DNA of 33,785 nt from an uncultured Bacteroidales bacterium (GTDB lineage: Bacteria > Bacteroidota > Bacteroidia > Bacteroidales > F082): positions 1 through 33,785 of the forward strand of contig CAMYXV010000012.1 in NCBI GenBank assembly GCA_947303055.1, written 5' to 3'. The position numbers were made by a program, and so were the translations under genes. The notes beneath the pieces are model-generated. The model saw only the letters and a list, made by a program, of their open reading frames with translations. It was not told the origin of the DNA and ran no database searches. Shown here in pieces: positions 15,693-23,721 of the stretch. Within the stretch, counting starts at the first letter, position 1; each line of letters starts with the position of its first letter.

Positions 15693-15792
15693 ACTCCTCA
15701 AACTATTGGTGATTAGTTGTTTTCACCCTTATAGTATGAGAAAATCGAAAATGTTTCAGATTCCCCTAAAAAATTTCAAGAAAAAACTCCAA

Positions 15793-16683
15793 TCAACCAA
15801 TTAGGAATCGGTTAAGTTTGTTCCAAAAAGCAGTAATGGTAATCGTGGTGGAATAGAAAGGTTCGGCTTCGTGCATCATGTCTCCCGTGGAGAGATAATG
15901 GTTTTGACGCAGCTGTTTGACGGCATCGGCACACGGAAGTGCATCAATGGCTTGGCAATAGTAACCCAGAAGTATGGGATAAAGATGAAGGAAGTCATCA
16001 TTAATGCGCTTTGCCATCAGCTGGTGCTTTTCGTCAAGATGAAGACTTTCCCCTCGGAGTAAGTCGGCACGATATTTTGCGAGATGGCTCTTCATACGAT
16101 GAACAGTCACGCGGTACGAAACATCTGTCATCCCAAGTGCTTTAGCCATAGCTTCATTTGGTAATGCTTTCTGCTTGTTAAGCATCGTAAGCATGGCACG
16201 AAGAAAAATAAAACCGTCACGAGATGAGAGTTTTTGGTGGGTATAGGCCAGCAAGTCCGAGGCAATGGAAAGCATCTGTTCATCGGTCAGCATGGAAAAA
16301 TTGGCATCAGCATCGGCAAGACTTTCGGCAGGGAGTCCCTCATGGGTGACAAAACCCTCTTTGGCAGCACGCACACTAAGATAATTACGGAAAGTGTTGA
16401 GCATCCATGACTCAAAAGACTCTCGCTTTTCAATGCTCTGAAGCGATTGATAGGTCTGTTGATTATCTCCCTCCTTTCCATCGCGCAGATAAAAGAAAAA
16501 ATCATCAATCATGTCGTCGAAATCATCAAACAATTGGTATTGATATACTTCGAACCGTTCTTTTAGCTGATGATGGAGACGATGGTGCAGCAGATGGTAC
16601 ATCGCTTCGTCTGCCTGTTCTCCTCCATTAAGGATGATATCTATTAAGTCGGTATTAATTGTTTCTTTCATGTAAGTTTTCAT
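15793..16683 (-). CDS. sigma-70-like RNA polymerase factor (atypical)
   Basis: A 296-residue protein that resembles ECF/sigma-70 factors but has diverged. An N-terminal helical part (about 40-115: YQLFDDFDDMIDDFFFYLRDG, then FESWMLNTFRNYLSVRAAKE) looks like region 2. A region-4-like HTH (about 170-205: ALPNEAMAKALGMTDVSYRVTVHRMKSHLAKYRADLL) would read the -35 element. About 90 further residues end in FWNKLNRFLIG. It could drive transcription of the three genes downstream. It is divergent from the acyl-CoA ligase gene. The atypical region 2 leaves open that it is a transcription regulator rather than a working sigma. Confidence 0.65.
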   Translation of the reverse strand: MKTYMKETINTDLIDIILNGGEQADEAMYHLLHHRLHHQLKERFEVYQYQLFDDFDDMIDDFFFYLRDGKEGDNQQTYQSLQSIEKRESFESWMLNTFRNYLSVRAAKEGFVTHEGLPAESLADADANFSMLTDEQMLSIASDLLAYTHQKLSSRDGFIFLRAMLTMLNKQKALPNEAMAKALGMTDVSYRVTVHRMKSHLAKYRADLLRGESLHLDEKHQLMAKRINDDFLHLYPILLGYYCQAIDALPCADAVKQLRQNHYLSTGDMMHEAEPFYSTTITITAFWNKLNRFLIG

Positions 16684-16725
16684 ACCACAAAAGTAGAAAT
16701 TTTCTCACTCAAACAAAACATTTCC

Positions 16726-16733
16726 TATCTTTG
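16726..16733 (+). promoter_or_regulatory. -7 promoter element for the acyl-CoA ligase
   Basis: TATCTTTG fits TAnnTTTG, 27 nt upstream of the ATG at 16761. It lies downstream of the alternative start at 16659, arguing against the longer reading. Confidence 0.6.
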
Positions 16734-16760
16734 CGCCCTCAAAACTTCAATCATCATACA

Positions 16761-18422
16761 ATGAAATCAACGAAACCCGTAGAACCTACAAAACATTTTT
16801 TTGAATATTTCAACGAAAACCTTCCCAAGAACTGGGACGAACCCGCTTTGACCGACTACGACGACGTCACGAGCTATACCTATGGCGAGATGGGCGCCAA
16901 GATGATGCAGGTGCAGGCCATGCTTGAAGTGGCAGGGCTAAAGGCTGGCGACAAGATCGCCATCTGCTCGAAGAACTGCGCCAACTGGGCCATCGCCTTC
17001 CTGGCCATCGCCGCCAACCGTGGCGTGGTGGTGTCGATCATGGATGCCTTCGTCGAGAGCGACATCGAGAACCTCGTCACCCACTCCGACGCCAAGGCCA
17101 TCTTCGTCGGTCCCGCCGTATGGAAACGACTCCATCCCGAAAAGATGCCTAACATAAAAATCGCCATAGGCACAGAGCAATTCAGAGTCCTTTATATCCA
17201 GGATGAGCGCCTCTCAACGGTGAAAGAAGACGCCGAACGGCTGTATAACGAGAGATACCCTTACGGTTTCACCAAAGAAGACGTCAACCTGCCCACCGAT
17301 AACCTCGATGAGCTGATGATCATCAACTACACCTCAGGCACCACCAGTGCCCCGAAAGGTGTCATGCTGTCGTACCGCGCCATCTCCGCCAACGTACAAT
17401 ACAGCCAGGAAACCATCCCCAACCACGCCGGCTGGACCGAAGTTTGTATGCTCCCGCTCTCACACATGTTCGGTATGACCATCGAGTTCCTCTACCAGAT
17501 TGCCGGCGGCTGCCATGTCTACTTCTTGAGCAAGACCCCGTCGCCGACTGTCCTGTTAAAGGCCTACAAAGAGACCAAACCCTATATGATCCTCACCGTG
17601 CCGCTGGTGCTGGAGAAGATCTTCAAGGCGAAGATTTTCCCTGCTCTCAACAAGCCCATGGTGAAGTTCTTATGGCACACTCCGCTGCTCTGCAAGATTG
17701 TGGAGAAGACCATTTACAAGCAACTGATGGAGGCCTTTGGTGGCAACCTTATCTGGCTCATCACCGGTGGCGCCGCCATCAACGCGGAGGTGGAGAAGGT
17801 GTTCCGCCGCATCAAGTTCCCCTTCGTGGTGGGCTATGGCATGACCGAGGCCGGTCCGCTCATCTGCTACGAGCACTGGTATAACGAGATGATAGGCTGC
17901 TGCGGCTCATGCGTCACCCGCAACGAGCTGAAGATTGACTCGCCCGACCCGGAGAATGTGGTTGGCGAGATCCTGTTCAGGGGCGAACACGTGATGATGG
18001 GATACTACAAGAACGAAGAAGCCACCCGCAACGCCATCGACGAAGAGGGATGGCTGCATACCGGCGACCTCGGCACCATGAACAAGAAAGGCCTGCTGTT
18101 TATCAAAGGAAGGTCGAAGGCTATGATTCTGAGCTCCAACGGACAGAACATCTACCCTGAAGAGATCGAGGACAAGGTGAACAACCTGCCGGGTGTCGTC
18201 GAGAGTCTCGTGGTGGGCCGTCAAGGCAAAATCGTCGCCTTGGTCTATCCCGACGAGAAATACGACCTGCAAAACAAGAGCATGGAGGAACTGATGAACG
18301 AGAACCTGGCCACATTGAACGCCATGTTACCCGCCTATTCCAAGGTGTCGAGCATCGTCCTCGTCGACAAGGAATTCGAGAAGACGCCTAAACGGAGCAT
18401 CAGAAGGTTCTTATACTCTTAA
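16761..18422 (+). CDS. AMP-forming acyl-CoA ligase (long-chain type)
   Basis: Activates a carboxylic acid, probably a fatty acid, to an acyl-adenylate and then to acyl-CoA. The protein has 553 residues. The P-loop-like A3 motif YTSGTTSAPKGVMLSYRA is near 190-207, GYGMTEAGP marks A5, and the A7-A8 block is GWLHTGDLGTMNKKGLLFIKGRSK. NGQNIYPEEIED introduces the mobile C-terminal domain, and a late Lys lies in KTPKRSIRRFLYS. The ATG at 16761 is chosen because the -7 element lies after the upstream ORF start at 16659 and the first 34 residues of that longer form are not family-like. It converges on the T9SS protein gene with 5 nt between stop codons and no visible terminator. Confidence 0.93.
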   Translation: MKSTKPVEPTKHFFEYFNENLPKNWDEPALTDYDDVTSYTYGEMGAKMMQVQAMLEVAGLKAGDKIAICSKNCANWAIAFLAIAANRGVVVSIMDAFVESDIENLVTHSDAKAIFVGPAVWKRLHPEKMPNIKIAIGTEQFRVLYIQDERLSTVKEDAERLYNERYPYGFTKEDVNLPTDNLDELMIINYTSGTTSAPKGVMLSYRAISANVQYSQETIPNHAGWTEVCMLPLSHMFGMTIEFLYQIAGGCHVYFLSKTPSPTVLLKAYKETKPYMILTVPLVLEKIFKAKIFPALNKPMVKFLWHTPLLCKIVEKTIYKQLMEAFGGNLIWLITGGAAINAEVEKVFRRIKFPFVVGYGMTEAGPLICYEHWYNEMIGCCGSCVTRNELKIDSPDPENVVGEILFRGEHVMMGYYKNEEATRNAIDEEGWLHTGDLGTMNKKGLLFIKGRSKAMILSSNGQNIYPEEIEDKVNNLPGVVESLVVGRQGKIVALVYPDEKYDLQNKSMEELMNENLATLNAMLPAYSKVSSIVLVDKEFEKTPKRSIRRFLYS

Positions 18423-18427
18423 CGCTT

Positions 18428-19939
18428 TTACTCTTTTACCAACTTGATGGTAGTCGTGCCTGTTTCGCTGGCGATACGTGCCACATAGACGCCCTCGATA
18501 ACACCGCTGAGGTCAATTTCGGTATGTCCTTCACGCAGTGTGGCTGACATCACTTGTCGGCCAAACAAATCGAAGACCACGACCTCGCCATCTGAGGCAT
18601 TGGCCTCAATCATTACGTTACCCGTGGTGGGATTGGGACTGACTGTAGCGGCAAGAGGGGCAAACTCATTGACACCGACACCAGAATCATTGCCTACCCA
18701 CACATCGTCGACGTACACGCCGTCGGCATCATTGGATTTGCCCTTGAAGGCGATATAAAAAGTGGCTGAGACCTCAGGTAAGGCAATGGTGACGGAATCC
18801 CAAGTGTCGTAAATATCAGTGTATTCTCCAAGGAGATGCCAATAGTCATCCAACGAAGTAGCGTACCATACCGAGAGTTCATCGGCATTGTTATAGTTAC
18901 CGTGTGGTTCCTTATGCTTGAAAGTGAGAATTGGATCACTGACGGCGGTGATGTCCAACGGTGCAGAAACGAGCATAGCCTCTTGACCCAGCCAGATGAA
19001 GAAGGCCGTGTTGTTGAGGATAAGATAGCCGGGGTCAATCACCCAACCATCGTCACCCGCGACAATCTGGCTCTGCCAGCATACGAACTCCTCGGATGCC
19101 TCAAAGTCGTCGAAATACGGCAGGTCGTCGGTGACGACAATCACGTCACATAAGGTCGTAAACGTCTGTGAATAGGACCATTCCGACTCCAATCCTCCGC
19201 CACAGTTGGCCTTGACGCGGAAAGTGTATTCGGTGTTAGGCGTCAACCCTTCCATGAGATAGGGTTGGGAGGAGACTGTTGTCTCATGACCATTCAGGTC
19301 AATTGTCCAGCTTTCTTCGTTGCCAGCCGAAGTCCATCCGAGCAAGGCCGAGAAAGCCGTTACCTCTGTGACCTGCAGACCCATCGGACGGGCGCAGCCT
19401 CCTGCTGAGACGATGTCGATGTCGTCAACAAAGATGTAATATCCGCCGTTGCTGTGGCCCAGAAACGAGACCTGGAAGGTAGAAGACAGCTCGTCCAAAG
19501 TAAACGATGCATCGTAGGTGTTCGACCAGTCGCTGATGCTGTAGCTACCAAGTTGGTGCCAATTGTCGGTCGGCGAGGTGCGGTAACTCACCACAAGTTC
19601 GTCAGGGGTATACAAGGCCATCATCGCGTAGGCGAAGCTAAAGGTGGCGCTGCTGCTACCGGTCAAGTCGAAGGTGGGCGAAATCAGTCGAGCCTCTTCG
19701 CCAGCTGATGCGTTTTGGAAAGCCACCACGTTGGTACCCGAACCCAACATCACCGCCCATGTAGCATTGCCTGTCGTCTCTACCGTCCAACATTCCATCT
19801 CACCAGAATCAAAACCTTCGGAGTAGGACTGACCAGGTAGGATGGGAATCACGCATTGTGAGAATGCCGTAGCGGCGCTAAGAAAGATAGCTATTAAAGT
19901 CGCAAATAGTGCTTTTTTGAAGTAGAGTTTGTTTTTCAT
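18428..19939 (-). CDS. secreted adhesin-like protein with T9SS C-terminal sorting domain
   Basis: A 503-residue protein exported by Sec and then by the type IX secretion system. It has a signal peptide (MKNKLYFKKALFATLIAIFLSAATAFS). A choice-of-anchor J/cleaved-adhesin-type jelly roll follows (about 40-178, ending IFVDDIDI). Next come a fibronectin type III domain (CARPMGLQVTEVTAFSALLGW through YSQTFTT) and a second choice-of-anchor J domain ending VYVDDVWV. The C-terminal 75 residues (VSPNPTTGNVMIE, VFDLFGRQV, GVYVARI, KLVKE) are a type A T9SS sorting signal. It probably sits at the surface or is released. No enzyme motif is visible. A -7 element lies 35 nt upstream. Confidence 0.92.
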   Translation of the reverse strand: MKNKLYFKKALFATLIAIFLSAATAFSQCVIPILPGQSYSEGFDSGEMECWTVETTGNATWAVMLGSGTNVVAFQNASAGEEARLISPTFDLTGSSSATFSFAYAMMALYTPDELVVSYRTSPTDNWHQLGSYSISDWSNTYDASFTLDELSSTFQVSFLGHSNGGYYIFVDDIDIVSAGGCARPMGLQVTEVTAFSALLGWTSAGNEESWTIDLNGHETTVSSQPYLMEGLTPNTEYTFRVKANCGGGLESEWSYSQTFTTLCDVIVVTDDLPYFDDFEASEEFVCWQSQIVAGDDGWVIDPGYLILNNTAFFIWLGQEAMLVSAPLDITAVSDPILTFKHKEPHGNYNNADELSVWYATSLDDYWHLLGEYTDIYDTWDSVTIALPEVSATFYIAFKGKSNDADGVYVDDVWVGNDSGVGVNEFAPLAATVSPNPTTGNVMIEANASDGEVVVFDLFGRQVMSATLREGHTEIDLSGVIEGVYVARIASETGTTTIKLVKE

Positions 19940-19973
19940 AGTGTTTTATTTTGATAATGAATGTTTTACCCGG

Positions 19974-19981
19974 CAAAGATA
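19974..19981 (-). promoter_or_regulatory. -7 promoter element for the T9SS protein
   Basis: Plus-strand CAAAGATA reads TATCTTTG on the minus strand, 34 nt upstream of the ATG at 19939. It overlaps no gene; the EFR1 gene stops at 20004. Confidence 0.55.
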
Positions 19982-20003
19982 AACAAGTAACCCTTATCTC
20001 GCA

Positions 20004-20813
20004 TTATCCTTTTTTTCCAAAGTAATATTGCCCCTTCCCCACCGTGGCCTTGCCGTATTGGATGGCGTTGACTGGACAATGGTGGTAGCAGGCCATGCAC
20101 ATAGTGCAGTTGCCGTTCCATTTCGGGCAACCTTCTTCGAGGGTGATGTTCTTTAACGGACACACCTCCACGCATTTGCCGCAGTGGATGCAAGCCTCGG
20201 TAACGTAATATTTGCTGTCGTCGGTGGCGGAACGGTTGAAACCAGGATTCACCAAATAGGTCTTGAGCCATGCTAAACTGCCTACGACCATTTCGGAAAA
20301 ATGTTCCTTGTTGATGAGGCGCGGGATGTATCGCGTCAACATGTCATCCGACCTGTTAATTTTCAATTGGGCATTTTTTGACGTATCGAGTTTGAAGCCT
20401 GCCATACCGATATAAGTTTCAGGCATTTGCACACTGAAACAAGCAGACAGAGACCAGCTTTTTTCTTCTACAGCCTTGCGGAAAACCCTCTCGGTGTGGC
20501 CGCAATTGTCGCCACACGTGCAGGCGAAATATAGATAATTCAAGGTCCCTGAGCCCTGAGGTCCCTGAGCCTGTCGAAGGGTCGAAGGGCCGACCTTCAC
20601 CTTCAGCTTTTCGATGAAATCAATCACGAGTTTCGGTGGCGCCCAAGAGTAGACGGGGAACACGAATCCAAGGCGTTCACCTTCGGCCAATTCGTATTCG
20701 TATCTACCTTCGCGTGCTGCTTCGGGAATGAAGATTAAAGTGTCGTTAAGACCTGCTGCTAAGGTCTCTGCCACATGGCGACTGTTGCCGCAACCACTGA
20801 AATAAAAAATCAT
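20004..20813 (-). CDS. EFR1-family flavodoxin/ferredoxin fusion with a repeat insertion
   Basis: A 269-residue electron carrier. The N-terminal flavodoxin-like domain binds FMN through YFSGCGNSRHVA (4-15), with FVFPVYSWAPP near 50-60. The C-terminal 70 residues hold two 4Fe-4S motifs, CIHCGKCVEVCP and CTMCMACYHHCP. EFR1 proteins are common in anaerobes; their partners are largely unknown. Residues about 75-90, GPSTLRQAQGPQGSGT, come from a dispersed repeat inserted in frame just before the FACTCGD strand. The frame is preserved, so the protein may still work with an enlarged loop. It begins 12 nt after the higA stop on the same strand and may be cotranscribed with it. Confidence 0.9.
   Translation of the reverse strand: MIFYFSGCGNSRHVAETLAAGLNDTLIFIPEAAREGRYEYELAEGERLGFVFPVYSWAPPKLVIDFIEKLKVKVGPSTLRQAQGPQGSGTLNYLYFACTCGDNCGHTERVFRKAVEEKSWSLSACFSVQMPETYIGMAGFKLDTSKNAQLKINRSDDMLTRYIPRLINKEHFSEMVVGSLAWLKTYLVNPGFNRSATDDSKYYVTEACIHCGKCVEVCPLKNITLEEGCPKWNGNCTMCMACYHHCPVNAIQYGKATVGKGQYYFGKKG
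20544..20591. repeat. in-frame copy of the LRQAQGP-type dispersed repeat
   Basis: Two copies of GGTCCCTGAGC (20544-20554 and 20560-20570, period 16) are followed by tandem GTCGAAGG (20573-20588). The minus strand reads CCCTTCGACAGGCTCAGGGA, a repeat I recognise from many Bacteroidota genomes that encodes LRQAQGP when it falls inside genes. Here it lies inside the EFR1 gene. Confidence 0.8.
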
Positions 20814-20825
20814 AATTTGTTCTTT

Positions 20826-21191
20826 TTAAAATATACAAGCCCAACCGAACTTTCTAGAGATTTCACGCAATAGATTTAGGTCACTTATAGGAATAGTAAC
20901 CGACACGGTTTCCTTCTGTTTATTACGTTCTTCAATATTTGCCGAATCAATGTCGTATTGCGTTTGCAAGTTCATCCAAATCTCGGCAGGAACACCCAAG
21001 GCTTTTTCTAAGGCCATGGCTACAGAAAGCGAAATCGATCGTTTTCCATTGATGGTTTCACTAAGTACGGAAGGTTTAATACCCGTCAGCTCCGACAATT
21101 GTTTCTGAGTCATGTTGCGTTCTTTCAACTCGTCCTTAATCAATTCTCCAGGATGGGTTGCCACAAAAGGGGTCATTCTATTCTTATTCAT
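20826..21191 (-). CDS. higA: HigA-type antitoxin (XRE family HTH)
   Basis: A 121-residue antitoxin that neutralises HigB and represses the operon. It opens with THPGELIKDELKERNMTQKQLSELTGIKPSVLSETINGKRSISLSVAMALEKALGVPAEIWMNLQ, the classic HigA/VapI HTH with the THPGE start and the WMNLQ helix. The ATG at 21191 overlaps the higB stop by 8 nt, giving the toxin-first order of higBA operons; an upstream in-frame start at 21209 would overlap more. The C-terminal 40 residues, usually not conserved, end in FGWACIF. Direct repeats at 21535-21562 are candidate binding sites. Confidence 0.93.
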   Translation of the reverse strand: MNKNRMTPFVATHPGELIKDELKERNMTQKQLSELTGIKPSVLSETINGKRSISLSVAMALEKALGVPAEIWMNLQTQYDIDSANIEERNKQKETVSVTIPISDLNLLREISRKFGWACIF

Positions 21192-21501
21192 AATGCTTTG
21201 ATATTTCAATTAGTAATGCGTTTACAATGATTCCGTTTCCATCAGGTGAACTCTCAAAATGCAATCTGTATTGGGTATTTATCCACACTACTTCTGCACC
21301 TTTCAAATCTCCTTTCTTTTTCTCATAGTGCAGAGACTTGATTAAATACAGATCTTCAACACGTGTTGCGGCTTTAATATAATTCACCGTTTTGATGTAT
21401 TGTTTCACAACATCAAGAGACAGCTTCTTGTATTTCCGTTCTTTGGTTGTGCCAGTGGTGTAAAGCTCCTCTAATGCCTTATCATCAAATTCGATATTCA
21501 T
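21184..21501 (-). CDS. higB: HigB-type toxin (RelE superfamily mRNA interferase)
   Basis: A 105-residue ribosome-dependent RNase of the HigB/RelE fold that would cut translated mRNA when its antitoxin is lost. It starts MNIEFDDKALEELYTTG, has a Lys/Arg-rich helix (KERKYKKLSLDVVKQYIKTV) and ends with AEVVWINTQYRLHFESSPDGNGIIVNALLIEISKHY. The strand with QYRLHFE and the final IEISKHY are typical of HigB. The ATG at 21501 is chosen since a -7 element lies 19 nt upstream and the longer frame would run into the divergent MATE gene. It is the first gene of the higBA operon. Confidence 0.9.
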   Translation of the reverse strand: MNIEFDDKALEELYTTGTTKERKYKKLSLDVVKQYIKTVNYIKAATRVEDLYLIKSLHYEKKKGDLKGAEVVWINTQYRLHFESSPDGNGIIVNALLIEISKHYE

Positions 21502-21520
21502 ACCATTGTATTTGACGCTG

Positions 21521-21528
21521 CAAAGATA
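21521..21528 (-). promoter_or_regulatory. -7 promoter element for higBA
   Basis: Plus-strand CAAAGATA reads TATCTTTG on the minus strand, 19 nt upstream of the higB start. Candidate operator repeats lie just upstream of it. Confidence 0.55.
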
Positions 21529-21534
21529 TATAAT

Positions 21535-21562
21535 TTTGCGAATAATTATCAAATTTGCGAAT
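21535..21562. promoter_or_regulatory. candidate HigA operator (direct repeats)
   Basis: TTTGCGAAT occurs at 21535-21543 and again at 21554-21562, a 19-nt period close to two helical turns. The repeats lie between the divergent higBA and MATE -7 elements, so binding could influence both. Assignment to HigA is inference. Confidence 0.45.
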
Positions 21563-21587
21563 TTTTTCTTTGTGTAAAGTATTATTG

Positions 21588-21595
21588 TACTTTTG
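21588..21595 (+). promoter_or_regulatory. -7 promoter element for the MATE exporter
   Basis: TACTTTTG fits TAnnTTTG, 24 nt upstream of the ATG at 21620, and supports that start over a TTG at 21593. Confidence 0.55.
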
Positions 21596-21619
21596 CATCC
21601 ACAAAAACAAAGTATCCGT

Positions 21620-22933
21620 ATGCCCAAAGAATCCCTCAACCACTCGATACTAAAACTGGCGATCCCCAACATCATCAGCAACATCACCGTGCCGCTGCTG
21701 GGCTTCGTCGACATGATGCTGATGGGCCATCAGGACAGCATCGCCTACATCGGGGCCATCGGTTTGGGAAGCACCATCTTTAGCGTGTTGTATTCCATCT
21801 TTAGTTTCATGAGGGCGGGGACTACAGGATTTACAGCACAGGCCTATGGAGCTAATGACCGTACCGAAATTGCCTATTCTCTGTATCGTTCACTTTGCAT
21901 TGCGCTGATTGCTACCGTTTTAGTACTCTCGCTGCAAAACGCGGTAGAATGGCTTAGCATGAAGCTACTCAACGGTAGCAAGGAGGTGCTGGCCTACACC
22001 GCCACCTATTTCCGCGTGCGCATCTGGGCGGCGCCGGCGGTGCTCTGCCTCTATGCCTTCAACGGCTGGTACATCGGCATGCAAAACACCACCATCCCCA
22101 TGATTATCGCCATCTTGACCAATGTGATAAACATTGTGCTGAGCGTCATCTTCGTCAATGTCATGGGCATGGGGGTCACAGGCGTGGCTTTGGGCACTGT
22201 CATTGCACAATACTGTGGCCTGCTGACTGCCGTCATCTTCCTTTTTGCCAAGTTCCGTCACCACCTTGTCCCCATCCGGCGTGTGATTCTGTTGCAAAGC
22301 GACAAGTTAAAGCGTTTCTTCCAAGTCAACGCCGACTTCATGATTCGCAGCATCCTGCTCGTGCTGAGCATCGCCTTCTTCAACAACCAGTCGGCCAAAC
22401 TCGGCGACGACATGCTAGCGGTCAACATGATACTGATGCAGTTCTTCTACATCTTCTCTTACTTCACCGATGGCTTTGCCTACGCGGGCGAGGCGTTGGT
22501 AGGCCGTTTCACAGGTGCCCACGATGCCAAGCAACTCCGACAGACCGTCAAGCTACTGTTTCTGTGGGGCTTCCTCATCGCCTTGCCCTTCACGGTGCTT
22601 TATGCTCTCTTCCCGGATTGGTTTATCGGCCTCGTCAGCGACCAGCCCGGCATCATCCCGATGGCCAGGCCTTATCATATCTACCTCGCCGCCATCCCGC
22701 TCATCACCTTTGCGGCCTTCCTTTGGGACGGTGTATACATCGGTGCCACGGCGGCCCAAGCCATTCGCAACACGATGCTTATCTCCGCCATTGGTGTGTT
22801 TCTACCTGCCACCTTGTTATTAATGCCACGCTATGGCAACCACGGTTTGTGGATTGCTTTTCTGCTCTTCATGGTGGCCCGTGGACTTTCCATGACCTTG
22901 ATGGCGAAAAAGGCTGTCCTGACAATAAAATAA
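21620..22933 (+). CDS. MATE family multidrug efflux protein
   Basis: A 437-residue inner-membrane antiporter with about twelve transmembrane helices in two six-helix halves, the normal MATE layout. The N-terminus MPKESLNHSILKLAIPNIISNITVPLLGFVDMMLMGH is typical, with the FVDMMLMG segment matching the first-helix signature. The second half repeats the pattern around NADFMIRSILLVLSIAFFNNQSAKLG. The middle and C-terminal parts resemble DinF/NorM-like members. It would export cationic compounds using a proton or sodium gradient. It is divergent from higBA. The ATG follows a -7 element by 24 nt, so the TTG at 21593 is not used here. Confidence 0.93.
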   Translation: MPKESLNHSILKLAIPNIISNITVPLLGFVDMMLMGHQDSIAYIGAIGLGSTIFSVLYSIFSFMRAGTTGFTAQAYGANDRTEIAYSLYRSLCIALIATVLVLSLQNAVEWLSMKLLNGSKEVLAYTATYFRVRIWAAPAVLCLYAFNGWYIGMQNTTIPMIIAILTNVINIVLSVIFVNVMGMGVTGVALGTVIAQYCGLLTAVIFLFAKFRHHLVPIRRVILLQSDKLKRFFQVNADFMIRSILLVLSIAFFNNQSAKLGDDMLAVNMILMQFFYIFSYFTDGFAYAGEALVGRFTGAHDAKQLRQTVKLLFLWGFLIALPFTVLYALFPDWFIGLVSDQPGIIPMARPYHIYLAAIPLITFAAFLWDGVYIGATAAQAIRNTMLISAIGVFLPATLLLMPRYGNHGLWIAFLLFMVARGLSMTLMAKKAVLTIK

Positions 22934-22976
22934 GTGATTGTTTTACCTAAAAAGTTGATTTTCATTTTAATATTTG

Positions 22977-22984
22977 TATATTTG
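22977..22984 (+). promoter_or_regulatory. -7 promoter element upstream of the YiiX-like gene
   Basis: TATATTTG fits TAnnTTTG, 69 nt before the proposed TTG start. A TTG about 20 nt further upstream may act as a -33 element. Confidence 0.55.
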
Positions 22985-22987
22985 CAC

Positions 22988-23005
22988 CGTCAGCCTTGAC
23001 TGACG
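22988..23005 (+). promoter_or_regulatory. hairpin in the 5' leader of the YiiX-like gene
   Basis: CGTCAG (22988-22993), a six-base loop and CTGACG (23000-23005) form a perfect stem only 3 nt after the -7 element, so at the very 5' end of the transcript. A second imperfect stem GTTGC/GCAAAC follows at about 23014-23029. Confidence 0.4.
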
Positions 23006-23053
23006 CTATCACGTTGCAGGTTCGCAAACGAAACATTGAAAATCAATTGAGAT

Positions 23054-23698
23054 TTGAATAACAGTAAAGTAATATTTCTCTTATTGTTTATGGCATTGCT
23101 CACCACGGTGATGTCGTGTTCAGGCCGTGCCAAGTCTCACATTCAAGTGATGTTCGACACCATAGGCCTCCGCAATGGCGACTTGTTGTTCCGCAACGGC
23201 ATCGGGTATGAGAGCCGTGTGGTAACCGGCTTAAGTAGCGGCAAATTCTCTCATATCGGGATAGCCTATCACGATGGAAAACATTGGAATGTAATCCATG
23301 CAGTGCCAGGAGAGAACGAAAAAGACGAGCCGGAATACCTGAAATGTGAACCCATTGAGAGCTTTTACAACCGTTTTCGGGCAAAGCTTGGAGGTTCGGC
23401 ACGTGTAAGTTGCTCCGACTCAATAGCCAATATCGTGGCCGAACAGGCGCTTCAAATCGTCAACCGCAAGGTCGTTTTCGACAATAACTATGACATCAAC
23501 GACACAACAAAACTGTATTGCACGGAGCTTGTTCGCCTCGTCTATCTCGCACAGGACATCGACCTTTGCGAAGACCGCTGGCACAGGATTCCCATCATCA
23601 ACACTAAGGCACACGTGATATTTCCTGAAGACATCTGGAACAGCCCTCTGGTGATCAAGAAAAGAATATTTGACATCAAAACAACACACCTTAACTAA
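23054..23698 (+). CDS. YiiX/YebB-like NlpC/P60-fold lipoprotein hydrolase
   Basis: A 214-residue lipoprotein with signal MNNSKVIFLLLFMALLTTVMSC; the Cys at 22 would be lipidated. The rest matches YiiX/YebB-like permuted NlpC/P60 cysteine hydrolases: LRNGDLLFRNG, then SGKFSHIGIAYHDG with the catalytic His, a central helix, and LYCTELVRLVY with the catalytic Cys. Likely substrates are peptides or amides in the cell envelope. Translation must begin at the TTG at 23054, because an in-frame TGA lies at 23048 and the next ATG (23090) would remove most of the signal peptide. A structured 5' leader precedes it. Confidence 0.85.
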   Translation: MNNSKVIFLLLFMALLTTVMSCSGRAKSHIQVMFDTIGLRNGDLLFRNGIGYESRVVTGLSSGKFSHIGIAYHDGKHWNVIHAVPGENEKDEPEYLKCEPIESFYNRFRAKLGGSARVSCSDSIANIVAEQALQIVNRKVVFDNNYDINDTTKLYCTELVRLVYLAQDIDLCEDRWHRIPIINTKAHVIFPEDIWNSPLVIKKRIFDIKTTHLN

Positions 23699-23721
23699 TT
23701 ATTAATTAAAAACTTACCACT

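Noticed and set aside
16659-16760. Longer N-terminus of the acyl-CoA ligase
   Set aside because: It begins inside the divergent sigma-like gene and precedes the -7 element at 16726-16733.
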